DNA from: Paenibacillus larvae subsp. larvae
GTDB taxonomy: Bacteria > Bacillota > Bacilli > Paenibacillales > NBRC-103111
Direction: 5' to 3'
Assembly: GCF_002003265.1 (NCBI RefSeq)
Contig: NZ_CP019687.1
Span: 2,717,001-2,781,000 of the forward strand
DNA length: 64,000 bases
The position numbers and the translations under genes were made by a program. The notes beneath the pieces are model-generated. The model was not told the DNA's origin, searched no databases, and saw only the letters and a list, made by a program, of their open reading frames with translations. How positions within the stretch are numbered: the stretch's first letter is position 1; every line of letters begins with the position of its first letter. Of this stretch, positions 26,324 to 33,942 are shown piece after piece.

Positions 26324-27541
26324 TCAAGCTTTTGCCTGATTGGACTGGGCGGCCTTCTTTCCCAGATTTACCTTCAGCCTTGACAATGGGAACAAGGCCA
26401 GGAGCAGAATGATGGCAGAGATAGTGAATACCAAGACCAAGGAAAAAGATGCCATGAAAGGTCCCGAGAAAAGGGTACCGATCAGCAGAAATCCCGTCAT
26501 AATTGGAGAAATCAGCCCGTTCACACGGCCAATATATTTCTCTTCCACATTGGTAATCATAAACATGCTGAGCATCACCTGAGTGAATGCAAGGAAAAAG
26601 CCGGTTAAAAACCGAAGGGGGGCAGTAATCCATACCGTAGTGGAAAGAGCCTCGATCACGATTGCACTTGCGTCAAACAAAAAAACCGCCATTAATGTAG
26701 TTCTCACGTTAAGACGCCCGGCTAAAGAAGAAACTACGATCCCTCCAATCAGCATCCCCACCCCGGCAAGGGCACTGAACCACTGGAGATGTTCTTTATC
26801 TAAACCAAGCCTTTCAGTAACAATAAACACATCCAACGGTTGAATGAGACCTCCTGATAAACCGATTACCATAAACATCAAACAGATCGCAACCAGATTC
26901 GAATTTCCTTTGACATACGAAAAACCCTTTTTGATCTCCTCGGTAAAATTGGATGGTTCTTCATCCTCCTTCTCTGTTTCAGGCAATCCTATCAGCACAC
27001 AACCTGACAAGATAAAGATCACGATCAAGCAGATTAAAGAAGGGAAAATACCAAGCTGCACGTAAATAAAAGTTCCGATGACCGGACCCACAATAAAGAA
27101 GAGTGAGAACAGGCTTTGCACCAGGCCAATAGCAGTACCCACTTGTTCCTCGGGAACAAAGCGTTTGAAAATTTTAGAAGAGCAAGGCTGGGAGAACTGT
27201 GAAACTATAGCCGAGACAAAAGTGGCAAGAAAGACAGCCTGCCAGTATCCCATCCAAACGAGAAGAAGGATAACCGCTACGGAGGCTGCACTGAGGAAAT
27301 CTCCCCAGACCATCGTTTTTTTCGGGTTCCAGCGGTCGGCAAGTGCCCCTCCAATAAACGAGAACAGGAAAATGGGAGCGTATTCTATTACAGTAAGCAT
27401 AGAAACCATCACCGGATTATGGTTTGTATGCTCCATGATGAAAAAAAGCAGTGCGATGTTCCGGATCCATATACCCATATTCTGTAAAATGTCGGAAAGC
27501 ATCACACGAAGAAATACTTTGTTTTTAAGTAAGCTGTTCAT
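26324..27541 (-). CDS. MFS efflux transporter (MdfA/DHA1-like or Enterobactin-exporter type)
   Basis: 405 residues with twelve membrane segments and a central cytoplasmic loop after helix 6 (EKEDEEPSNFTEEIKKG). The MFS motif A variant is visible as GGALADRWNPKKTMVWGD between helices 2 and 3. It belongs to the MFS_3/MFS_1 group of drug or siderophore exporters. A TetR gene lies upstream on the same strand, and the same operator sequence is in front of both genes, so it is likely a repressed, inducible pump. Confidence 0.85.
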   Translation of the reverse strand: MNSLLKNKVFLRVMLSDILQNMGIWIRNIALLFFIMEHTNHNPVMVSMLTVIEYAPIFLFSFIGGALADRWNPKKTMVWGDFLSAASVAVILLLVWMGYWQAVFLATFVSAIVSQFSQPCSSKIFKRFVPEEQVGTAIGLVQSLFSLFFIVGPVIGTFIYVQLGIFPSLICLIVIFILSGCVLIGLPETEKEDEEPSNFTEEIKKGFSYVKGNSNLVAICLMFMVIGLSGGLIQPLDVFIVTERLGLDKEHLQWFSALAGVGMLIGGIVVSSLAGRLNVRTTLMAVFLFDASAIVIEALSTTVWITAPLRFLTGFFLAFTQVMLSMFMITNVEEKYIGRVNGLISPIMTGFLLIGTLFSGPFMASFSLVLVFTISAIILLLALFPLSRLKVNLGKKAAQSNQAKA

Positions 27542-27560
27542 AAACCAAACTCCTTTTTAT

Positions 27561-27580
27561 AGACTGGTCGTACGGTCAGT
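27561..27580. promoter_or_regulatory. TetR-type operator upstream of MFS gene
   Basis: The near-palindrome ACTGGTCGTACGGTCAGT sits 20-40 bases before the MFS start and matches the sequence ACTGACCGAACGGTCT found before the TetR gene. Shared core: GACCG(W)ACGGTC. Confidence 0.65.
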
Positions 27581-27606
27581 TAGGGGATAAAGAAAAGCAG
27601 CTAATT

Positions 27607-28197
27607 CTAAGAAGCTGCCATCCCATAAAGCATAATATCGACACTTTTCTTATAAAGCGCCAATAGTTCTTCCTGGGTTAAATCATGATAATAACTCCCC
27701 ACTCCAGCCATAAAGCCGGTAAGAATAAGAGTCATCTCATCCACATTTCCCTGCTTGAACTCCCCGGATGCCATCCCTTCCTCAATGACGCTGCGGAATG
27801 AATGCAGCGGAAGCATGCCAATTTCATTGGCCTTTTCAAGCAATAGCTTATCGGCAAGCTGGCTTCCTGCAAATTCTTCCAGCGCTTTGATTAAGGGGCC
27901 GGCAAAGTCCAATGCGGTATGTTCGGCAATACCATACAGCTTTTCTTTGGCTGAAGAATAGGCAGTGGATTTCATATTCCACTTCTCAATCCAATCCATC
28001 ATAGATTGCTCTAAAAGGTACAGGAATAAATTTTCCTTACTCTTAAAATGATAATAAATGTTTCCCTTGCTCGTTTGCGCGGCTTCTGTTATTTCCTCCA
28101 TTGAAGTTGCAGCATACCCTTTCTGGGAGAACAATTCCTTCGCCTTGTCTGCAATCCGCTGTTTGGTCTGCTCTCCTTCTCTTTTGCGTTTTTTCAT
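27607..28197 (-). CDS. TetR/AcrR-family transcriptional repressor
   Basis: 196 residues. The N-terminal 60 are a standard TetR HTH: RIADKAKELFSQKGYAATSM, EITEAAQTSKGNIYYHFKSK. The ligand-binding C-terminal domain is divergent. It lies just upstream of the MFS gene, on the same strand, and matching operators are found before both genes; the expected model is auto-repression plus control of the pump, lifted by an unknown ligand. AAGGGGGAAC precedes the ATG. Confidence 0.9.
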   Translation of the reverse strand: MKKRKREGEQTKQRIADKAKELFSQKGYAATSMEEITEAAQTSKGNIYYHFKSKENLFLYLLEQSMMDWIEKWNMKSTAYSSAKEKLYGIAEHTALDFAGPLIKALEEFAGSQLADKLLLEKANEIGMLPLHSFRSVIEEGMASGEFKQGNVDEMTLILTGFMAGVGSYYHDLTQEELLALYKKSVDIMLYGMAAS

Positions 28198-28219
28198 ATT
28201 TGTTCCCCCTTTGTCTTTT

Positions 28220-28235
28220 ACTGACCGAACGGTCT
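28220..28235. promoter_or_regulatory. TetR-type operator upstream of tetR gene
   Basis: ACTGACCGAACGGTCT, a perfect half-site pair GACCG/CGGTC, lies about 20 bases before the TetR start, overlapping its probable promoter (TATACTA at 28238-28247 on the minus strand). Confidence 0.65.
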
Positions 28236-28251
28236 ATTTATAGTATACCAA

Positions 28252-28285
28252 ATAAAACCCGGGATTTCCATAGGGAAAACCCGGG
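28252..28285 (-). terminator. Rho-independent terminator of gapB
   Basis: CCCGGG(atttcc)...(ggaaaa)CCCGGG stem with one mismatch, followed on the minus strand by TTTTATTT. It separates gapB from the TetR gene. Confidence 0.7.
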
Positions 28286-28320
28286 CTTATCTTCTATAGG
28301 GATATTAAACCGGAACAAAG

Positions 28321-29382
28321 TTAAATGCCGGACGCTACTTGGGGTACCATAAGCTCAGTTCTCTTCATATGAAGAGCAAGCTGACCCTGCTGAACAATAT
28401 AATGGCACAAATCTACTACCCGGCAGGCATACGCCCACTCATTATCATACCAGGCAAGTACTTTAAGCTGCCTGCCTGTGGCCATTAGGGATAAACCATC
28501 TACAACAGCAGATTTGTCGTTCCCGATAAAATCAGATGATACGAGCGGTTCCTCCGTATATCCGAATATTGCGGCATAACTTCCTTGTGCGGCTCCCTTC
28601 AGCACATCCCGTACCTCTTCAACGGTAACTTCACGTTCCAATTCCAGTGTCAGGTCGGCCAGAGAAACGTCCGGCGTGGGAACCCTTAGAGAAATTCCGT
28701 GCACGTGAGGGGCCAGATGAGGGAGAATTTCCAGGAGTGCTTTGCCTACACCTGTTGTAGTAGGAATTACCGATTGGGTACAGCCTCTTGCTCTCCGTAA
28801 ATCTTTATGGGGGTTATCCAGATGGTTCTGGTCATTCGTAAACGCATGTACTGTAGTAATCCATCCGCTTTTTACCGCGAAAGCATCATCCATGATTTTA
28901 AGAACAGGTGCCACACAATTGGTCGTACAAGAGGCAGCAGATAACAAGTGATGATTCTCCGAGCAGTACGAGTTTTCATTGACCCCCATAACGATGGTGG
29001 CGTCCATCTGCTTTCCGGGGGCTGTAATAAGCACCTTACGGGCTCCTGCGGCCAAATGCCGGACAGCTCCCTCCCGGTTATTGAATTTTCCTGTTGCATC
29101 AATGACAAACCCTACTCCGAGCTCATCCCAGGGAAGCTCCTCCGGTTTCCGTTCCCTGACGATTTTAACCGGATGTCCGTTTATGGCTATCTCGTCCTCT
29201 GTATAAGAAATATCAGCATTCCAAATCCCATGTACACTGTCATATTTCAACAAATGTGCAATAGTGGAGGCCGGATGTGAACAGTTGATGGCAGCCACAT
29301 TAACTTTAGGCTGTTCTTCTCCAAAAATAGACCTGAGGACTAATCTACCTATCCGTCCTAAACCACTGATTCCCACTTTCAT
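28321..29382 (-). CDS. gapB: Glyceraldehyde-3-phosphate dehydrogenase, GapB-like
   Basis: 353 residues. N-terminal KVGISGLGRIGRLV binds NAD(P); catalytic Cys is in SAASCTTNCVAPVLK and His in TVHAFTNDQNHLDNP. The region after the first strand reads AINCS and not the Asp-containing motif of the glycolytic NAD enzyme, and TGKFN plus NPHKDLRRARGC match Bacillus GapB. So it is probably the NADP-preferring gluconeogenic form; this is an inference from those residues. The glycolytic operon (cggR-gapA-pgk) is not in view, which agrees. Confidence 0.9.
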   Translation of the reverse strand: MKVGISGLGRIGRLVLRSIFGEEQPKVNVAAINCSHPASTIAHLLKYDSVHGIWNADISYTEDEIAINGHPVKIVRERKPEELPWDELGVGFVIDATGKFNNREGAVRHLAAGARKVLITAPGKQMDATIVMGVNENSYCSENHHLLSAASCTTNCVAPVLKIMDDAFAVKSGWITTVHAFTNDQNHLDNPHKDLRRARGCTQSVIPTTTGVGKALLEILPHLAPHVHGISLRVPTPDVSLADLTLELEREVTVEEVRDVLKGAAQGSYAAIFGYTEEPLVSSDFIGNDKSAVVDGLSLMATGRQLKVLAWYDNEWAYACRVVDLCHYIVQQGQLALHMKRTELMVPQVASGI

Positions 29383-29545
29383 CGCATGTATGACCTCCCG
29401 TTAATGAATTAACCCATGTTTAATACATATTAATCTCTATATAATACATACCATATAAAAAGATCATGCACAATATAAATCCGTTTAATCTTTCATTTGT
29501 TGGATTATTAACCGCCTAAGGCCATACGAAATCTGTTAAACGAGT

Positions 29546-29589
29546 TAAAAAAGACGAAGCTCAGATGTTCTGGCTTCGTCTTTTTTTTA
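29546..29589. terminator. Bidirectional rho-independent terminator
   Basis: AAAAAAGACGAAGC / GGCTTCGTCTTTTTT-type stem with A and T runs on either side. Lies between gapB (starts 29382) and the Gfo/Idh gene that ends at 29660. Confidence 0.85.
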
Positions 29590-29659
29590 TATTATCCGTC
29601 ACTGTATGGCTATTACCAACAGGATATGTTTGTGTTTCCTCCCGACAGCATCGGAGACT

Positions 29660-30700
29660 TTAGTTTATCCGAAACACTTTTTGTTCCTGACTGCTGAGCA
29701 TTGCGCATTCAATCAGCCGGATAACACGTTTGGAGTCGGAGGGGTCTACAGGCGGTTTTACGCCCTGCTCAATGGCAGAACGAAGATTTTCATAAAAGGC
29801 CTCATATCGGCCTCTTTTCGTCTGTATCCGGCTTTCGGCAGGTAGACCGTTCACTTCGTATACAAGTGTCCCGTAATCCGTTTGGGGTTCTTCTCCCCAA
29901 CCCTTTTGTCCAGGCTGCATGCCTTCGCGCAAAGCTCCTTCCTGGGGATCCAGGCCATATTTGGTATAGCTTCCCCGGTCACCGTGTATCTCAAAACGCG
30001 GTCCAGGCTGGCGTACCAGCGAACCGGCACTCAACATTACCCGCATGGTCCCGTAAAACAGCGTGATCTGAAAATAATCCGTAGCCTCAGCTCCCTTACG
30101 CTGTCTGGCCAAGTCGGCAAACACTGCCTCCGGCATTCCGAACAACTGCACAGCCTGGTCCACCAGATGCGCACCCAGATCATACAAAATCCCGGAGCCT
30201 CCTACATCCTGCTCCTTCCAGCGATTTTGTACCTGCGGGCGGAAACGGTCAAACCGGGATTCAAACAGGGCGATCTTGCCCAACTCCCCAGATTCAACGA
30301 GACGTTTTACCGTCAGAAAATCTCCATCCCAGCGCCGGTTCTGGTACACCGTTAGCACTACTCTTTGCGCTTTGGCCAGTTGGATAAGTTCTTCCGCCTC
30401 GGATGATGTCACTGTAAACGGCTTCTCTACTACCACATGTTTTCCAGCTTTCAATGCTTGTTTCACATAGTCATAGTGGGTGTACGTAGGGGTGGTCACA
30501 ATAATCAGGCGGATTTCCTCCTTCTGAATCAGATCTTCTAACCCGGGTACAACCTCGACTTCAGGGAAATCCTTGTGAACCTTCTCAGGTTTGGAAGAGA
30601 CCACCGCTTTCAGATCAAATCCTTCCATACTATGTATAAACGGGGCATGAAATACTGAGCCGGACAAACCATATCCGATAATGCCTACTTGAATCGTCAT
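29660..30700 (-). CDS. Gfo/Idh/MocA-family oxidoreductase
   Basis: 346 residues from ATG 30700 (AAGGAGGGATATAT upstream). The N-terminal Rossmann domain GIIGYGLSGSVFHAPFIHSM and the conserved EKPFTVTSSEAEELIQLAKA (Lys and Pro of the EKP motif) are typical, and the second domain has VQNRWKEQDVGGSGILYDLG, HLVDQAVQLFG. It interconverts sugars or inositol-like substrates with NAD(P). Substrate unknown; resembles YrbE/YvaA-type oxidoreductases of bacilli. Confidence 0.9.
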   Translation of the reverse strand: MTIQVGIIGYGLSGSVFHAPFIHSMEGFDLKAVVSSKPEKVHKDFPEVEVVPGLEDLIQKEEIRLIIVTTPTYTHYDYVKQALKAGKHVVVEKPFTVTSSEAEELIQLAKAQRVVLTVYQNRRWDGDFLTVKRLVESGELGKIALFESRFDRFRPQVQNRWKEQDVGGSGILYDLGAHLVDQAVQLFGMPEAVFADLARQRKGAEATDYFQITLFYGTMRVMLSAGSLVRQPGPRFEIHGDRGSYTKYGLDPQEGALREGMQPGQKGWGEEPQTDYGTLVYEVNGLPAESRIQTKRGRYEAFYENLRSAIEQGVKPPVDPSDSKRVIRLIECAMLSSQEQKVFRIN

Positions 30701-30784
30701 ATATATCCCTCCTTGGGTGATAAACATGTTATGATACCCATTTTACCCAAGGCCGCAAAAAACCACCAGCCATAAATGAGTTCT

Positions 30785-31084
30785 TTACCCAAAGGCTTTA
30801 CGGAATTTGCCCGACCGTCTGTCTTTCAGCGGCTTTGGAACCGCCAGTTCTCCCCCGCACATCAACAACGCAAGCGGCAGAATAGCCAGGGTAGCGATGG
30901 GCAAAGCGATAGGGAAAAACCGGGAACCTCCTCCCTGTAAGTGATCCAGGGCAAACAAAACCCCTGCAGATACTACATAAAGCAAGGCGATAAACTGCCA
31001 GATATTTCTTTTCCATAAAAAACCGGACAAAATCAAATAACCGCCTACAAGCCCGGCGACATCGTACGGTATGAGTAGTTTCAA
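30785..31084 (-). CDS. Small membrane protein, possible
   Basis: 99 residues with three hydrophobic segments (GLVGGYLILSGFL, IWQFIALLYVVSAGVLFAL, PIALPIATLAILPLALL), then a basic tail KPLKDRRSGKFRKAFG. The only start codon is a TTG lying inside the CRISPR-like repeat at 31078-31107, with an AAGGA one base away, too close to act well, and an in-frame stop shortly upstream. The coding character of the body is reasonable but its start is unclear; it may have lost its real N-terminus. Confidence 0.45.
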   Translation of the reverse strand: MKLLIPYDVAGLVGGYLILSGFLWKRNIWQFIALLYVVSAGVLFALDHLQGGGSRFFPIALPIATLAILPLALLMCGGELAVPKPLKDRRSGKFRKAFG

Positions 31085-31107
31085 TTCCTTATAGGTACGT
31101 TAGAAAC
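31078..31107 (-). CRISPR. Isolated CRISPR-type repeat (30 bases)
   Basis: Read on the minus strand it begins GTTTCTAACGTACC and ends AAGGAATTGAAAC, the 3' ATTGAAAC handle typical of type I-A/I-B and type III repeats. No second copy follows within 30-40 bases on either side, so it is a solo relic. Confidence 0.55.
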
Positions 31108-31223
31108 CCGTAAAAAAGCTTCAATAACAGCATTTCTTATAAAGATGTAACCAAAGAAATATACCTTCTAAAATCACTGTACCCTATTTGCCCTTGATAT
31201 TATAGGCTTTGTTACAAAAAAGA

Positions 31224-31270
31224 TTGTCGTCGATCCCCCGGTTTTTTACGCTATTGGGGGTCGACGACAA
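31224..31270. repeat. Large hairpin, leader-like, copy 1
   Basis: TTGTCGTCGATCCCCC / GGGGGTCGACGACAA, a 16-bp nearly perfect stem with a 16-base loop GGTTTTTTACGCTATT. A diverged copy is at 31529-31576. On the minus strand it lies about 120 bases upstream of the solo repeat at 31078, where a CRISPR leader would be. Confidence 0.6.
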
Positions 31271-31470
31271 TTCGCTGCTACGGGATTTTCCCATGAACGA
31301 CTTTCTTAACCATGTCGGTTTTACTTTTCCTTTCCTGTTTAAAAATTGGCGGACGAAAATGGGGTTGGAAAGCAATTATAACGGGGATATGCAAACAAGA
31401 TACCAATATCATAGTATGGATTGAAGAAATGAGGGCCTTCAGGGCAAACGTGGAAACGTTTCGTTCAGAC

Positions 31471-31500
31471 TTTCAATTCCTCATAAGGTAACTATATCTA
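31471..31500 (-). CRISPR. Decayed CRISPR-type repeat
   Basis: TTTCAATTCCTCATAAGGTA shares its first 20 bases, with one extra base and one change, with the repeat at 31078 and then diverges. It lies about 30 bases past the second leader-like hairpin, so hairpin-repeat order is the same at both places. Confidence 0.4.
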
Positions 31501-31528
31501 CCAAAAAAATTTCACTTCACAGATTCCT

Positions 31529-31576
31529 GTTGCCGCCGACCCCCTGGTTTTATACTCGATTAAGAATCGGCGACAA
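31529..31576. repeat. Large hairpin, leader-like, copy 2
   Basis: TTGCCGCCGACCCCCTGGTT ... AATCGGCGACAA is homologous to 31224-31270 but decayed, keeping the outer stem GCCGA/TCGGC. The region 31108-31607 (about 500 bases) holds nothing else that I can support as a gene. Confidence 0.5.
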
Positions 31577-31607
31577 AGTCGGTATGCTGATCAATTTTGG
31601 CTATCCA

Positions 31608-32090
31608 TTATTCCCTGTTTAGCCCATACATGCCTCGATCCTGTCTTATCAGAAAACCGCTTTTGGTTAATTCCTGAAAGGCGAGCGGATAAGTTCTCCA
31701 CTCTATTCCGTGAGATTTCAGTTTCTCCATGATTTCTCTGATATTCAAGCATTCATCCCCTGTAAAAACGCTTTCAAGCGCCTTTTTTAGGGCTAACTTC
31801 TTTTCCGATAAATTCCTGTTTTGCTTAGGTCTTTCACTTCTTTGATTGGTTTCCCTATACGGAACGAAGGCCCGGGGAAGCTCATCACTTTCACGATTAG
31901 CCAATTTCTTATGGAGTTCTCTCTCTACCCGGTTATATTCCAGGTTCTCTCTAATCTTTTTAAGTTTATTCTGGTGCTCTTCAATCTTTTCTTCGTGAAA
32001 TTCAATTTCTCTCCTAAGCTCAAAATCTTCCTCATTCAGCTGCTGTATTCTCCGAATACTAATTAGGGATATAGGTATTTCAACAGACAT
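31608..32090 (-). CDS. Rok-like coiled-coil/winged-helix DNA-binding protein, copy 1
   Basis: 160 residues from ATG 32090, behind AAGGAGGTATCAAG. Residues about 12-70 are a charged coiled coil (RRIQQLNEEDFELRREIEF...RENLEYNRVERELHK), then a basic, disordered linker, then a C-terminal winged-helix-like domain (ALKKALESVFTGDECLNIRE, IEWRTYPLAFQELTKSGFLI). This is the layout of Rok, the AT-DNA-binding silencer of Bacillus. I infer a nucleoid-associated or xenogeneic-silencing role. It is a tandem paralogue of the gene at 32501 (about 65% identical by eye). Confidence 0.65.
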   Translation of the reverse strand: MSVEIPISLISIRRIQQLNEEDFELRREIEFHEEKIEEHQNKLKKIRENLEYNRVERELHKKLANRESDELPRAFVPYRETNQRSERPKQNRNLSEKKLALKKALESVFTGDECLNIREIMEKLKSHGIEWRTYPLAFQELTKSGFLIRQDRGMYGLNRE

Positions 32091-32123
32091 TCTTGATACC
32101 TCCTTATTTTTTGTTGTTTTACT

Positions 32124-32152
32124 ACATTTTATAACAAAATGTTTATAAATGT
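32124..32152. promoter_or_regulatory. Conserved AT-rich dyad, copy 1
   Basis: ACATTTTATAACAAAATG..ATAAATGT: inverted ends ACATTTTAT / ATAAATGT, 34 bases before the Rok-like copy 1 start. The block ACATTTTATAACAAAAT is identical upstream of copy 2. It contains the probable -10 (TATAAA on the minus strand) and may be an autoregulatory site. Confidence 0.5.
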
Positions 32153-32500
32153 ATATACAATAGTATACGAAACATTGTATATTTTTTTGACCTAAAATGA
32201 CCATTGGTAAATTTCGGTTAAAAATCAGGTAACAACATTTAAAGTACATAGTAAGCTGCCCCAAAAGAGATTCGGGGTATTTATTACTTAAATCGTTTTA
32301 GTTACTGGTAGATAATTTATTTTATCATGGTAAAGTGATAAAGGATGAGAGGTGCCTATTAACACTACAATAAACAGAGGTTTAAGTAGTGCAAATAGGG
32401 AGGAAATTTCATAAAAGGTGAGGTGATTGATTGGAGAAAGTTTCATCAGTTCCCTGATCTAACTTTGGGGGATCACGTGAAACAGGTTCCCGTGAGATTT
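32153..32500. other. Gap between the two Rok-like genes
   Basis: About 350 AT-rich bases with no supportable gene. A short hairpin CCCCAAAAGAGATTCGGGG is at about 32258-32277, and an imperfect stem TCACGTGAAAC..TTCCCGTGA at 32472-32492 lies just past the stop of copy 2, with T-rich sequence on the plus side only. Confidence 0.4.
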
Positions 32501-32986
32501 TTATTGTTCTTCGTTAAATTTATACATACCCCGTTCTTGCCGGATAAGAAAGCCGCTTTGAGTTAATTCTTGAAAAGCAAGCTGGTAAGTTGCCCATTCT
32601 ATTCCGTGCGGCTTTAATTTCTCCATAATTTCTCTTATATTCAAACATTCTTTCTCGGCAAAAATGCTTGTGAGGGCTTTCTTTAAGGCAAGCTTCTTTT
32701 CAGACAATTTTCTTTTTCGTCTCTTCCTTTTCTGACCATCACCTATATTGTTATGCGGGGCCGAAACTTTGGGGTGTTTTTCGTTATCCCGGCCGGACAA
32801 TTCCTTATAAAATTCTCTTTCGATCCGGTTATATTCCAGATTCTCTCTGATCTTTTTAATTATGTTCTGATGTTCTTCAATTCTCTCTTCGTGAAACTCA
32901 ATTTCTCTTCTAAGTTTAAAATCATCCTCATGCAGCTGCTGTATTCTTCGCTTGCTAATTAGGGACAATGGTATATCAACGGACAT
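32501..32986 (-). CDS. Rok-like coiled-coil/winged-helix DNA-binding protein, copy 2
   Basis: 161 residues. The sequence parallels copy 1 throughout: MSVDIPLSLISKRRIQQLHE, the coiled coil EFHEERIEEHQNIIKKIREN, a very basic linker (GQKRKRRKRKLSEKKLALKK) and the winged helix CLNIREIMEKLKPHGIEWAT, LTQSGFLIRQERGMYKF. The linker differs most. The tandem arrangement, with an offset of about 893 bases and similar upstream DNA, points to local duplication followed by divergence. Both copies are intact. AAGGAG-type site (AAAAGGAGATAAG) before ATG. Confidence 0.65.
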   Translation of the reverse strand: MSVDIPLSLISKRRIQQLHEDDFKLRREIEFHEERIEEHQNIIKKIRENLEYNRIEREFYKELSGRDNEKHPKVSAPHNNIGDGQKRKRRKRKLSEKKLALKKALTSIFAEKECLNIREIMEKLKPHGIEWATYQLAFQELTQSGFLIRQERGMYKFNEEQ

Positions 32987-33015
32987 TTTTCTTATCTCCT
33001 TTTTTTCAATTTATT

Positions 33016-33043
33016 ACATTTTATAACAAAATACAATAAATGT
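33016..33043. promoter_or_regulatory. Conserved AT-rich dyad, copy 2
   Basis: ACATTTTATAACAAAATACA..AAATGT, 30 bases before the Rok-like copy 2 start, same position and nearly the same sequence as 32124-32152. Preservation of this block while surrounding DNA has drifted suggests a functional site. Confidence 0.5.
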
Positions 33044-33106
33044 ATATAATATCAAGGAGATCTTATTTCATCCAAGGTAAAAGTATATTCTTTTAACCAT
33101 TTTCTG

Positions 33107-33204
33107 GTTCAAATTTCTTGTAGGTACGCCAGAAACTTTTGCAGCGGCATTAACCATGATGTTGATCATGCGATGTTTCAATTCCTTAATGGCAGATTTT
33201 TTTA
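33107..33204 (-). CRISPR. Two-repeat decayed CRISPR array with one spacer
   Basis: First repeat 33107-33136 matches the 31078 repeat at about 24 of 30 positions (GTTCAAATTTCTTGTAGGTA..CCAGAAAC, plus-strand reading). The second, 33175-33204, keeps GTTTCAATTCCTTA and then decays. The 38 bases between them (33137-33174) are the right length for a spacer. No cas gene is in this window. Confidence 0.5.
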
Positions 33205-33382
33205 ATATCTCGGATTAAAAAAGTATCCTTATAAAAAACTACTCTACCATAGTTTTCCCAGGTATATAAGTAGTCCTAATAAAAGGAAGGACGGAAACAT
33301 GATTTGTTATCCCAGGGCTCTTCTTGTCAAATAGTCGTGAAAAAAATTATGGTACAATCAAACTCATGAGGTGAGAAAAACA

Positions 33383-33772
33383 ATGGATACCAGGATGGCG
33401 TTACGTTATGAACTTGAAAAAAACATAGCCGAAACGGGTTGTACGCTATCAAGACTTGCAGAATTCGGCGGTCCATCTATCGGTAATCTTAGTGTGCATG
33501 CCTACGAAGCAAAGCTTTTCGACCTACTACTGTCAAACAACTGGATGCATTAACAAAGGTGCTTGGTTTACCAGAAGGATACTATTATGATAACTACCTT
33601 GCAGAGAGTTTTTACCACGACGTATTTCCAAAACCAGGATGGAATCTTATTTAATTCGCCGCCCGATCTTAGAAAGACAGAATGCATTACGAAGGCTATT
33701 AACTCCTTAGTGGAAGATCCAAAGTATACAGAACTTTTATTGGAATTCTTTCCTCCGAGCCCTACATCATAG
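33383..33772 (+). pseudogene. Broken HTH transcriptional regulator
   Basis: The ATG at 33383 has GAGGTGAG upstream and a promoter-like TTGTCA...TATGGTACAAT pair. It reads MALRYELEKNIAETGCTLSR, a Cro/C1-type HTH start, to IGNLS; the homologous continuation shifts frame to TVKQLDALTKVLGLPEGYYY and DNYLAESFYHD; a second shift is needed to read ECITKAINSLVEDPKYTELL. I recall similar full-length HTH-TPR-like regulators in Paenibacillus. With two or more frameshifts and a missing C-terminal domain it cannot be functional. Confidence 0.6.
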
Positions 33773-33942
33773 GTTAATTGAATCATCTCCATATCGCCCT
33801 CGAGCATAAAGTCCCTTTCATCATATTGACCGACTGGTTGGTCATTTTTGTTATATCAATATTCTAAGGGGGTATTCCAATAATTACCTGTACCTTTATT
33901 AAGATATTGAATGCCCGTGAGATACCTTCTTCAAAAATGATA

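Noticed and set aside
29383-29545. CcpN-type operators upstream of gapB.
   Set aside because: I compared the region with the consensus I remember and found no site with an acceptable match.
31224-31270. Reading the large GTCGTCGATCCCCC hairpin as a transcription terminator.
   Set aside because: There is no T run after either arm and no gene end next to it; it is duplicated at a set distance from CRISPR-type repeats instead.
31184-31375. Open frames of 63-71 codons on both strands across the leader-like hairpin.
   Set aside because: They are built from the hairpin arms and have no start signals; composition is not protein-like.
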